DNA from: JAGQTE01 sp964648005
GTDB lineage: Bacteria > Actinomycetota > Acidimicrobiia > Acidimicrobiales > Acidimicrobilacustridaceae
Direction of reading: 5' to 3'
DNA: 16,136 nucleotides
Assembly: GCA_964648005.1 (NCBI GenBank)
Contig: CAZYKR010000076.1
Coordinates: 1-16,136, forward strand
Position numbers and translations under genes: made by a program. This document shows, piece by piece, positions 6,951-13,197 of this stretch. Position 1 is the first letter of the stretch. The number at the start of each line of letters is the position of its first letter. The notes under the pieces are model-generated. The model made no database searches and had not been told where the DNA came from. It saw only the letters and a program-made list of their open reading frames with translations.

Positions 6951-7672
6951 GCTCGCACGAGGGCGTCGACCACGACGTGCCGCTGCTCGAGCTGCGCGGC
7001 GTGCGCGCGGCCTACGGCCGCATCGAGGTGCTGCACGGCGTCGACCTCGCCGTGCCCGAGGGAGCCGTCGTGGCGTTGCTCGGGCCCAACGGCGCCGGCA
7101 AGACGACGACGCTCAACGTGTGCGCCGGGCTGATGGAGCCGACCCAGGGCTCCGTCTACCTGGCGGGTCGCCGCATCAACGGCGCTGCGCCCGATCAGCT
7201 GGCACGGCTGGGGGTGTGCACCATCCCGGAGGGGCGCGGGGTGTTCCCCAACCTCACCGTGCGCGAGAACTTGTCGATGATGACCTTCTCCGGTCGCTCG
7301 CTGCCCGAGGTCGAGGCCGTCGCCTACGAACGGTTCCCGCGTCTGGCCGAGCGGCGCAGCCAGCTCGCCGGCACCATGTCGGGCGGTGAGCAGCAGATGC
7401 TGGCGATGGCGCGCGGCCTCGCCACCGACCCGGCTTTGCTGCTGCTGGACGAGCTGTCGATGGGCCTGGCACCGCTGATCGTCGAGGAGCTGTACGCCAT
7501 CGTGGCGCAGATCGCCGCCACCGGGGTCTCGATCCTGGTGGTGGAGCAGTTCGCCCGGACCGTCTTGGGCGTCGCGGACTACGCGGCGATCATGGCGTCC
7601 GGACGCATCGTGCAGGTGGGCACGCCCGCTGACCTGGAAGCCGAGCTCTCCTCCGCCTACCTGGGCGGCTGA
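6947..7672 (+). CDS. LivF-type ABC transporter ATPase
   Basis: This 241-residue ATPase is the second nucleotide-binding subunit of the importer. It shows Walker A GPNGAGKTT (46-54), the LivF hallmark IPEGRGVFPNLTVRENL (93-109), signature SGGEQQMLAMARGL (145-158), Walker B LLLLDE (164-169) and VVEQF (198-202), where Gln201 takes the usual switch-His place as in other LivF proteins. After Walker B the usual Pro is Leu (DELSMGLAP), a mild variation. GTG 6947 and the preceding TGA share the GTGA overlap, so translation is probably coupled. Pairing with the LivG-like gene and the fused permease gives a complete importer. Confidence 0.9.
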   Translation: MSSHEGVDHDVPLLELRGVRAAYGRIEVLHGVDLAVPEGAVVALLGPNGAGKTTTLNVCAGLMEPTQGSVYLAGRRINGAAPDQLARLGVCTIPEGRGVFPNLTVRENLSMMTFSGRSLPEVEAVAYERFPRLAERRSQLAGTMSGGEQQMLAMARGLATDPALLLLDELSMGLAPLIVEELYAIVAQIAATGVSILVVEQFARTVLGVADYAAIMASGRIVQVGTPADLEAELSSAYLGG

Positions 7673-7697
7673 GCACGTCGAGCAACGAGGGGAACCC

Positions 7698-8075
7698 GTG
7701 GAGACCAACACCCAACGAGTCGAGGAGTTCAAGCAGGAGGTGGCATCGATGCACCTCAGCGCTCCCGTCGACGCCAACGAGCGCAATTGGCTGCTCGTCG
7801 GCATCGGCCTGGCCGTCGCCGGGATCGTGTTCATCGTGTTCGGCTGGTACGGCGCCTCGGGCGAGGCGGACGTCGCCAAGCAGGTCCCGTACATCATCTC
7901 GGGCGCCGTCGTCGGCCTCGGCTTCGTCATGGCCGGCTGTGCGCTCTTCCTGCGGTACTCGCTCGGCCGCTACCTGCGCTTCTGGCTGGTGCGTGACCTG
8001 TACGAGCAGCGCGCCCAGACCGACCGCATCATCGAAGCGCTGCACGCCACCGGCCGCGGGCACGAGGAGTTCTGA
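7698..8075 (+). CDS. Small two-helix membrane protein, function unknown
   Basis: The 125-residue product has a soluble N-terminal stretch of about 33 residues (with DANERNW just before the membrane), a hydrophobic helix LLVGIGLAVAGIVFIVFGWYG (about 32-52), a short polar connection, a second helix VPYIISGAVVGLGFVMAGCALFL (about 62-84), and a basic then charged C-terminal helix RYLRFWLVRDLYEQRAQTDRIIEAL. The topology suggests both termini on the cytoplasmic side. I do not recognise a characterised family. GTG 7698 follows GAGGGGAA (7687-7694), and the gene sits between the importer ATPase and a dehydrogenase whose start is 3 bases past this stop. It may be an accessory subunit of the importer or a membrane scaffold for the dehydrogenase; neither is shown. 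Confidence 0.75.
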   Translation: METNTQRVEEFKQEVASMHLSAPVDANERNWLLVGIGLAVAGIVFIVFGWYGASGEADVAKQVPYIISGAVVGLGFVMAGCALFLRYSLGRYLRFWLVRDLYEQRAQTDRIIEALHATGRGHEEF

Positions 8076-8077
8076 CG

Positions 8078-8884
8078 GTGGCGCCCGGAGCGCCGCGCGT
8101 GGCGCTCGTCACCGGCGCCGCCAGCGGCATGGGGCAGCTCGCGGCCTGGCGTCTCGCCGCCGGTGACGCCACGGTCGCCGCGCTCGACGTCGACACCGAG
8201 GGGCTGGCGCGCACGGCGCGCCGTGCGCCGAACATCACACCGATCACCTGTGACGTCACCGATGTCGACGCCGTCGAGCGTGCCGTCGCCGAGGTCGTCG
8301 ATCGCCTCGGGCCGATCGACCGGGTGATGAACGCCGCCGCCATCGCCCCGACGGGGCGCCTGCTCGACCAGCCCGTCGAGCAGATCACTCGGGTGATGGA
8401 GGTCAACTACTTCGGCCTGGTCAACGTCACCAAGGCCACCATGCCGGCGATGGTCGAGCGCGGGCACGGCGAGCTGGTGCAGTTCGCCTCGCTCGCCGGT
8501 TGGCTGCCGAGCCAGACCTTCGGCGCCTACTCGGCGACGAAGTTCGCCGTCGTGTGCTTCACCGAGACCCTGGCGCACGAGACCGCCGGTTCCGGGGTGC
8601 GCGTCTGTGCCGTGTGCCCCCCGGTGGTCGACACCCCTCTGCTCGAGCAGATCGGTCCGAACGGCCCCAAGCGCTTCGACGACATGCCGCGCATCGCGCC
8701 CGAAGAGGTGCTCGACGCCATCGAGGTGGCGCTCGAGCGGGGACAGCTCTTCGCGTTCCCCGGGCGTGGCACGCGCTCGCTGGTGCGCCTGCGTCGGTTC
8801 ATCCCGTCGGTGGTCTGGCGCCAGATCGATGCGATGGAGGCCGGCAGCGCACGCCCGACGCTGCTCCCGCCCCGGTCACGCTGA
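8078..8884 (+). CDS. Short-chain dehydrogenase/reductase (SDR)
   Basis: This 268-residue classical SDR would oxidise or reduce a hydroxyl/keto group with NAD(P). Motifs are the cofactor-binding TGAASGMG (12-19), acidic Asp37/Asp39 at the end of the second strand, which favour NAD(H), CDVTD (58-62), NAAA (85-88, variant of NNAG), active-site Ser138 and YSATK (Tyr151, Lys155). The basic C-terminal tail RSLVRLRRFIPSVVWRQ (about 233-249) resembles membrane-associated SDRs. GTG 8078 lies two bases past the preceding stop, with GAGGAG (8064-8069) inside that gene as its ribosome binding site, so it is the last gene of the operon. It might act on a beta-hydroxyacyl-CoA or a ring hydroxyl; the sequence does not decide. 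Its 3' end overlaps the convergent gene by 9 bases. Confidence 0.87.
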   Translation: MAPGAPRVALVTGAASGMGQLAAWRLAAGDATVAALDVDTEGLARTARRAPNITPITCDVTDVDAVERAVAEVVDRLGPIDRVMNAAAIAPTGRLLDQPVEQITRVMEVNYFGLVNVTKATMPAMVERGHGELVQFASLAGWLPSQTFGAYSATKFAVVCFTETLAHETAGSGVRVCAVCPPVVDTPLLEQIGPNGPKRFDDMPRIAPEEVLDAIEVALERGQLFAFPGRGTRSLVRLRRFIPSVVWRQIDAMEAGSARPTLLPPRSR

Positions 8885-9640
8885 GACGATCTCCGCCGGG
8901 CCGAAGCTGGCCCGCATCAGTCCCGCCGTCATGCAGAACACGGCGCGCTTGGGCAGGCCGAGGTCGGCCAGCTCACGTGCCATCGGGTGCGTGGCGCCGA
9001 GCTGCACGACCACACCGCCCGGCCGGGCCGTGACCCGACGGTTGTCGGTGACCCACGGGGTGCGCCGGAGCACACCGTCGCACCACGAGTAGGCCGACAT
9101 CGTCATCTCGCGCGCCGGTAGCGGGATGACGCCCTTGCGTGCCGACAGGCCGAGCACGAACTCGCCGTCGTCCACCAGCACGGCATCGGTCCAACGCCCG
9201 TGATCGGTGTAGTCGATCGTCGCCACCCACTTGGGGAAGCCCCACACGCCCCTGCCCGCCTCGCAGGTGAAGGTCTGGTTGACCGGGAGGCGGTGGATGA
9301 GCGTGCTCACGTTGCCGCCCATCGGTGACGGTGCCTTGGCGCCCGGCGCCAGGTCGTGCGGGTCGACCGTGAACGCCACGGCGATCTCGTTGTACGGGCC
9401 GAGGTCGTTGTCCAGGTACTGCACGGCGGACAGCGCGCACACGGCCGTGCCCGGGCGGGGACGGCTCACCCGCAACCCCGTGTCGTCGATGAGGCGCTGG
9501 GCGGCGTCGGCGTCGACGAGGAACGTGGCGGCGAACATCTTGGCCGAGCGCACCTCGACCGGGAGGGTGACGAGCTCGTCGCCCACCGCCACCACCTCCG
9601 GCGCGTCGATGGGCAGCACGTCGGCGGTGGTGGAGGACAT
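8876..9640 (-). CDS. Acetoacetate decarboxylase-fold (ADC family) protein
   Basis: The 254-residue product matches the ADC family. GVWGFPKWVATIDY (131-144) places Lys137 where the Schiff-base Lys115 of Clostridium acetoacetate decarboxylase lies, and YNEIAVAF (83-90) supplies a Glu85 equivalent to its Glu76. The PKK pair of true decarboxylases is PKW here, removing the second Lys known to lower the pKa of the first, so the reaction may differ. ADC-fold homologues are known that act as aldolase-dehydratases or cyclases. The ATG at 9640 has no Shine-Dalgarno, but TAGAAT lies 7 bases upstream, consistent with a leaderless message. It is divergent from an HsdA-like dehydrogenase, suggesting a shared substrate pathway. 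Confidence 0.8.
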   Translation of the reverse strand: MSSTTADVLPIDAPEVVAVGDELVTLPVEVRSAKMFAATFLVDADAAQRLIDDTGLRVSRPRPGTAVCALSAVQYLDNDLGPYNEIAVAFTVDPHDLAPGAKAPSPMGGNVSTLIHRLPVNQTFTCEAGRGVWGFPKWVATIDYTDHGRWTDAVLVDDGEFVLGLSARKGVIPLPAREMTMSAYSWCDGVLRRTPWVTDNRRVTARPGGVVVQLGATHPMARELADLGLPKRAVFCMTAGLMRASFGPAEIVSA

Positions 9641-9667
9641 AGAACGGATTCTAGTTCTGCGTCTACG
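9641..9667. promoter_or_regulatory. 27-bp divergent promoter region with AGAAC-N8-GTTCT inverted repeat
   Basis: The whole space between two divergent start codons is 27 bp. On the - strand TAGAAT (9653 to 9648) matches TATAAT at 5 of 6 positions and ends 7 bases before ATG 9640, so the start codon would be the first transcribed base. AGAAC (9641-9645) and GTTCT (9654-9658) form an inverted repeat that brackets this -10 box, a natural repressor site. On the + strand only weak -10 candidates are seen and there is no Shine-Dalgarno, so the + strand gene may also be leaderless. Confidence 0.45.
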
Positions 9668-10441
9668 ATGCCGGCCGTGCGAACCGTCGTCGTCACCGGA
9701 TCGGCATCGGGCCTCGGCGCTGCCGTGTGCGAGCGCCTCGCTGCGCGCGGCACGCGCCTCATCGGTGTCGACCTCGCCGGCGCCGAGATCGAGGCAGACC
9801 TGGCGGTGCCCGCCGGGCGTTCGGCCGCCATGAACGCCGTCCTGGAGATCAGCGGCGGCGCCATCGACGGGCTGGTGGCCTGCGCCGGCGTCGGGCCGCA
9901 CATGCGCGACACCTCCCTGATCTCGTCGGTGAACTACTTCGGGGCGGTGCACATCATCGACGGGCTGCGTCCGGCCCTGGCGGGGGGCCTGGAACCTGCC
10001 GCGGTGGCGATCGCCTCGAACTCGTTGAGCCTGGTCCCGATGCACGATCTGTCGCTGGTGGAGGCCATGCTCGCCGGGAACGAGGTCGAGGCGGCCCGCC
10101 TTGCCGCCGAGCTGCCCGGCGCCACGGTGTACGGGATGAGCAAGCTGGCGTTGGCGCGTGCGATCCGGCATCGGGCGTCGGCGTGGGGCAAGGCCGGGAT
10201 CCGCCTCAACGCGGTGGCGCCCGGCCCGGTGCTCACGCCCCTGCTCCAGGCGTCGCTCGACGATCCCGAGCTCGGCCCGCTGGTCGATGCGCTTCCGGTG
10301 CCGCTCGACCGCCGCGCCGAGCCCGGCGAGATCGCCGCCACGGTCGAGTTCCTGCTCGGGCCGGACGCGTCGTTCGTCCATGGCGCCGTGCTGTTCGCCG
10401 ATGGCGGGACCGACGCCCTCGTGCGTCCTGACCAGCCCTGA
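9668..10441 (+). CDS. 3-alpha-hydroxysteroid dehydrogenase/carbonyl reductase-like SDR (HsdA type)
   Basis: The 257-residue SDR has TGSASGLG (10-17), Asp35 after the second strand for NAD(H), CAG (72-74), Ser117 or Ser119 as active-site Ser, and Tyr155/Lys159 in YGMSK. Beyond the general fold it shares blocks with Comamonas 3-alpha-HSD as I recall it: DGLVACAGVGP, SVNYFGA, AWGKAGIRLNAVAPG, TPLLQASLDDPELG, RRAEPGEIA, ASFVHGA and the end DGGTDALVRPDQP. The insertion between the active-site Ser and Tyr (about 122-152) is also a feature of HsdA. It would interconvert 3-alpha-hydroxy and 3-keto steroids or similar carbonyls. ATG 9668 lacks a ribosome binding site; GTG 9677 is an alternative three codons in. 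Divergent from the ADC-fold gene. Confidence 0.85.
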   Translation: MPAVRTVVVTGSASGLGAAVCERLAARGTRLIGVDLAGAEIEADLAVPAGRSAAMNAVLEISGGAIDGLVACAGVGPHMRDTSLISSVNYFGAVHIIDGLRPALAGGLEPAAVAIASNSLSLVPMHDLSLVEAMLAGNEVEAARLAAELPGATVYGMSKLALARAIRHRASAWGKAGIRLNAVAPGPVLTPLLQASLDDPELGPLVDALPVPLDRRAEPGEIAATVEFLLGPDASFVHGAVLFADGGTDALVRPDQP

Positions 10442-10442
10442 C

Positions 10443-10463
10443 GCCGGTCGGCGCGGCACCGGC
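10443..10463 (+). terminator. Possible hairpin after the HsdA-like gene
   Basis: GCCGGT (10443-10448) and ACCGGC (10458-10463) pair across a 9-nt GC-rich loop, starting one base past the stop codon. The position fits a terminator for the dehydrogenase gene. The stem is short and no U-tract follows, so this is tentative. Confidence 0.35.
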
Positions 10464-10504
10464 CATGGGCACGCAGCGCCCGCGGCCATTAGCGTTGGGC
10501 GTTC

Positions 10505-10518
10505 GTCCGATGACGGAC
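10505..10518 (+). promoter_or_regulatory. Leader inverted repeat GTCCG-N4-CGGAC
   Basis: GTCCG (10505-10509) and CGGAC (10514-10518) flank ATGA, directly before the AGGGAG ribosome binding site (10519-10524). The arms are identical to those of the 276-289 palindrome ahead of the fadE operon and sit at a similar distance from the start codon (17 versus 20 bases). It could be a shared operator or a small leader hairpin. Confidence 0.3.
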
Positions 10519-10534
10519 AGGGAGATCGATTGCG

Positions 10535-11671
10535 ATGGACTTCAAGCGGAGGGACTGGGCGCTGCTCACCGGCGGCTTCACGCTGTTCTTCGTCTGTGCC
10601 GTCACGCTCGTGTTCCAGCTCGGCCTGGTGTTCTTCGTCGTGTTCCTCGCTGTCGCCGCCGCGCTGTGGGCTGCGGGCATGCGCCTCACCCACCCACAGT
10701 TCCGCAGCGCTGACGGCAAGCTCGATCTGAGCCAGCCCCTCGCCAAGTTGCGGGCGCCGACCCTCGACCAACCTCGGATCTGGACCGACGACGGCTCGAT
10801 CAAGCCACAGAAGCAGTTCGAAGCGGAGATGGAGGCGTGGAACACCGCCCGCCTCCAGCTGTTGGAGGAGATCTCCGCCGACGCCGACCGCAAGAAGGCT
10901 GCCAAGGCCGAGGCGAAGGCGGAGCGCCAAGCTGAAGCGGAGGCCAAGGCCAAGGCCGATGCGGAGGCCAAGGACAAGGCTGAAGCGGAGGCCAAGGCCG
11001 AGGCGGAGGCCGCAGCAAAGGCAGAAGCAGAGGCAGAAGCAGAGGCGCCGGCGCCGCCGCCGCCGGCTGTCGTGGGCAACGCCGAGCCCGTCGAGAAGGC
11101 CGAGCCTGTCGAGACGCCGCCGGTGGTGGCGGCACCCCTGGTGCTGCGCACGCTCGAGGATGTCGAGGCCGAGGCAGCCGCGTCGGCGCCCGAGGCAGCC
11201 GCGGTGGCGGAACCGGAGACAGCGGCGGCGGAACCCGAGGTCGACGAGGCGGCTCGAGCGGCACAGGAGCGTGCCGAGCAGGAGCGTCGTGCTGCCGCAG
11301 CGGCGGCCGTTGCGGTCGAGGCCGAGGCGCGCGCCGAGCAGGAGCGAGCCGAGCGCGAACGGCGTGCTGCCGCCGACGCCGAAGCGGCAGCCGTGCGCGC
11401 CGAGCAGGACCGCCTGGCGGCCGAGATGGCCGAGCGTGCCGCTCGCGCCGCCGAGGCGCCCGAGCCGGAACCGGAGCCGGAGCCGGAGCCCGAGCCCGAG
11501 CCGGAGCCGGAGCCGGAGGCTCCCGAGAGCGACGCCGAGATCCTCGCCGCCAGCGATGCGGCGGCGCTGGGGGAGGCCGATAGCGAGACGACGGCGGGTG
11601 GCGCCGACGAGCAGGATCCGAAGGTGTACTTGCTCAACAAGGTCCGGCTGCGGCTCAGCGACTACGAATGA
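10535..11671 (+). CDS. Membrane-anchored Ala/Glu-rich coiled-coil protein with Pro-Glu repeat, function unknown
   Basis: The 378-residue product starts with a basic MDFKRRDW, then two adjacent hydrophobic segments (about 9-28 and 30-48) forming a hairpin or one long anchor. A conserved-looking soluble stretch follows (about 50-92, THPQFRSADGKLDLSQPLAK). Long Ala/Glu/Lys (about 93-170) and Ala/Glu/Arg (about 235-308) segments should be coiled coil, split by a Pro/Val-rich linker. Ten Pro-Glu pairs (309-328) precede an acidic region and the C-terminal DPKVYLLNKVRLRLSDYE. The layout resembles TolA- or envelope-spanning proteins in composition only; no domain is recognised. ATG 10535 follows AGGGAG. 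The reading frame is real despite low complexity: it has start signals, anchor and a terminator at its end. Confidence 0.75.
   Translation: MDFKRRDWALLTGGFTLFFVCAVTLVFQLGLVFFVVFLAVAAALWAAGMRLTHPQFRSADGKLDLSQPLAKLRAPTLDQPRIWTDDGSIKPQKQFEAEMEAWNTARLQLLEEISADADRKKAAKAEAKAERQAEAEAKAKADAEAKDKAEAEAKAEAEAAAKAEAEAEAEAPAPPPPAVVGNAEPVEKAEPVETPPVVAAPLVLRTLEDVEAEAAASAPEAAAVAEPETAAAEPEVDEAARAAQERAEQERRAAAAAAVAVEAEARAEQERAERERRAAADAEAAAVRAEQDRLAAEMAERAARAAEAPEPEPEPEPEPEPEPEPEPEAPESDAEILAASDAAALGEADSETTAGGADEQDPKVYLLNKVRLRLSDYE
10931..10999 (+). repeat. Two 21-bp perfect direct repeats coding AEAEAKA
   Basis: Bases 10931-10951 and 10979-10999 are identical (both start GCTGAAGCGGAGG) and lie 48 bp apart in the same reading frame within the coiled-coil protein. 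The shared codons, not just the shared amino acids, point to recent internal duplication. The tract can expand or contract in whole codons. Confidence 0.6.
11459..11518 (+). repeat. Pro-Glu dipeptide microsatellite (10 units of 6 bp)
   Basis: Ten tandem CCN-GAR units encode (Pro-Glu)10. Most units are CCGGAG, with CCCGAG and CCGGAA variants. Such a stretch gives a stiff, extended, negatively charged spacer, as in the Glu-Pro or Lys-Pro regions that cross the periplasm in TonB. Because the unit is 6 bp, slippage changes length without breaking the frame. Confidence 0.8.
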
Positions 11672-11684
11672 GCCGCTGAGCCGC
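11650..11684. terminator. Bidirectional terminator between convergent genes (11-bp perfect stem)
   Basis: GCGGCTCAGCG (11650-11660) and CGCTGAGCCGC (11674-11684) pair perfectly over 11 bp with a 13-nt loop that contains the end of the coiled-coil gene and its TGA (11669-11671). The aldehyde dehydrogenase gene ends 20 bp further on, on the other strand, so the same hairpin can stop transcripts from both sides. No T-tract accompanies it, as is common in high-GC actinobacteria. Confidence 0.65.
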
Positions 11685-11704
11685 CGCGTACCGGTGGCCG
11701 TACC

Positions 11705-13165
11705 TCAGGAGGGCAGGACGTCCTCGGCGCCGAACGGCAGCGCGATCGACTTGTCCTCGAGGTACTCCTGCAGGCCTTCGGGGCCGAGCTCGCGGCCGAT
11801 GCCCGAGGTCTTGAAGCCGCCGAACGGGGCGCCGAAGTCCATCGCCAGCTGGTTGACCTGGTAGGTGCCGGTGCGGACCCGTCGGGCGATGTCGAGGCCC
11901 CGGCCGTTGTCCGCCGTCCACACCGAACCGGACAGGCCGTAGTCGCTGTCGTTGGCGATGGCGATGGCGTCGTCGTCCCCGTCGTAGGCGATGAGCGACA
12001 ACACCGGACCGAAGATCTCCTCGCGGGCGATCGTCATCGAGTTGTCGACGTCGGCGAAGAGCGTCGGCTCGACGAAGAAGCCCCGATCGAAGCCGGCGGG
12101 ACGGCCGCCGCCCACGACCAACGTGGCGCCCTCGGCCTTGCCCTTGGCGATGTAGCCCTCGACGCGCTCACGCTGGCGCTCGGCGACGAGCGGGCCGCAC
12201 TCGGTGGCGGGGTCGAGCGGATCGCCCACGGTGAAGTTGCGCAGCGCGTCGGCCAGCGCGTCCCGCACCTCGTCGTAGCGGGCCCGTGGCGCCAGGATGC
12301 GGGTCTGTGCCACGCAGGCCTCGCCGTTGTTCATCAGCGCTGCGGGGAGCAGCTGCGGCAGAGCGGCGTCCAGGTCGACGTCGTCACACACGATGGCGGC
12401 CGACTTGCCGCCGAGCTCGAGGGTGCAGCGCTTGAGCTGCTCGCCGCAGATGGCGCCGATCTTGCGCCCGGCGGCGGTCGAACCGGTGAACGACACCTTG
12501 TCGACATCGCTGTGGCGCACGAGGTGCTCACCGGTCTCGCGCCCGGCGGGCACGATGTTCACGACGCCGGCGGGCAGGCCGGAGCGCTCGAGGATCTCGG
12601 CGAGCTTGAAGGCGTCGAGCGGCGTCTCGGGTGCCGGCTTGACGACCATCGTCGACCCGGACGCCAGCGCCGGCGCCAGCTTGAGCATGGTGATGAACAG
12701 CGGCACGTTCCAGGGGATGATCGCTGCGGCGACGCCGACCGGCTCACGCCGCACGACGGTCGGGCCCAACATGCCGGCACGGACCTCCTCGAAGGCGAAG
12801 TCACGCGCCAGCTGCGTGTAGGTGTCGAGGACGGCAGTGGCGGCGAAGACGTGCCCCATCTGGGCGAAGCCGATCGGCGCGCCCATCTCGGTCGAGATCA
12901 GCGTGGCGAAGTCGTCGAACTGCGCGGTGATCTCGGCCGAGATCGTCGCCATGATGTCGGCGCGCTCGTTCGGGCTCATCTGGGGCCAGGGCCCGTTGTC
13001 GAACGCCGCCCGTGCCGCGGCCACGGCGGCGTCCATGTCGGCGGGCGTGGCGTCGCGCACGCTGCCGACCACCTCGCCCGTGGTGGGCGACACCACGTCG
13101 ACGGTGTCGGTGCCGGCGGCGTCGACCCACTTCCCCCCGATGAAGAACGTGTCGTAGTTGAGCAT
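11705..13165 (-). CDS. NAD(P)-dependent aldehyde dehydrogenase
   Basis: This 486-residue ALDH superfamily enzyme oxidises an aldehyde to a carboxylic acid. Catalytic features are all present: PWN with Asn153, the cofactor-binding FTGSTAAGRKI (227-237), LELGGK with Glu250, and NNGEACVAQTR with nucleophile Cys284; EEIFGPVLS (382-390) and PFGGFKTSGIGRE (447-459) complete the family set. Length is normal. ATG 13165 follows AGGAGA at good spacing. It starts 32 bp after the stop of the acyl-CoA synthetase gene on the same strand, so the two are probably co-transcribed. An aldehyde-to-acid step next to a CoA ligase is logical for sterol side-chain or alcohol catabolism; the natural substrate is not shown by the sequence. 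Confidence 0.92.
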   Translation of the reverse strand: MLNYDTFFIGGKWVDAAGTDTVDVVSPTTGEVVGSVRDATPADMDAAVAAARAAFDNGPWPQMSPNERADIMATISAEITAQFDDFATLISTEMGAPIGFAQMGHVFAATAVLDTYTQLARDFAFEEVRAGMLGPTVVRREPVGVAAAIIPWNVPLFITMLKLAPALASGSTMVVKPAPETPLDAFKLAEILERSGLPAGVVNIVPAGRETGEHLVRHSDVDKVSFTGSTAAGRKIGAICGEQLKRCTLELGGKSAAIVCDDVDLDAALPQLLPAALMNNGEACVAQTRILAPRARYDEVRDALADALRNFTVGDPLDPATECGPLVAERQRERVEGYIAKGKAEGATLVVGGGRPAGFDRGFFVEPTLFADVDNSMTIAREEIFGPVLSLIAYDGDDDAIAIANDSDYGLSGSVWTADNGRGLDIARRVRTGTYQVNQLAMDFGAPFGGFKTSGIGRELGPEGLQEYLEDKSIALPFGAEDVLPS

Positions 13166-13197
13166 CCGTGTCTCCTGTGTGTGGTGTCGGCCGGCCC

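Noticed and set aside
8250..8259. Palindrome GTGACGTCAC resembling the TGACG operators
   Set aside because: It lies inside the SDR gene and encodes the conserved CDVT segment of the family, so the protein explains it. It also lacks the 3-bp spacer of the sites at 222 and 252.
8871..8900. CCCGG/CCGGG pairing at the convergent overlap as a terminator
   Set aside because: Five base pairs around a 20-nt loop inside coding sequence in GC-rich DNA is expected by chance.
11459..11518. Tandem 6-bp array considered as a CRISPR or mobile-element repeat
   Set aside because: There are no spacers and the units are in frame as Pro-Glu codons with synonymous variation, so it is a coding microsatellite.
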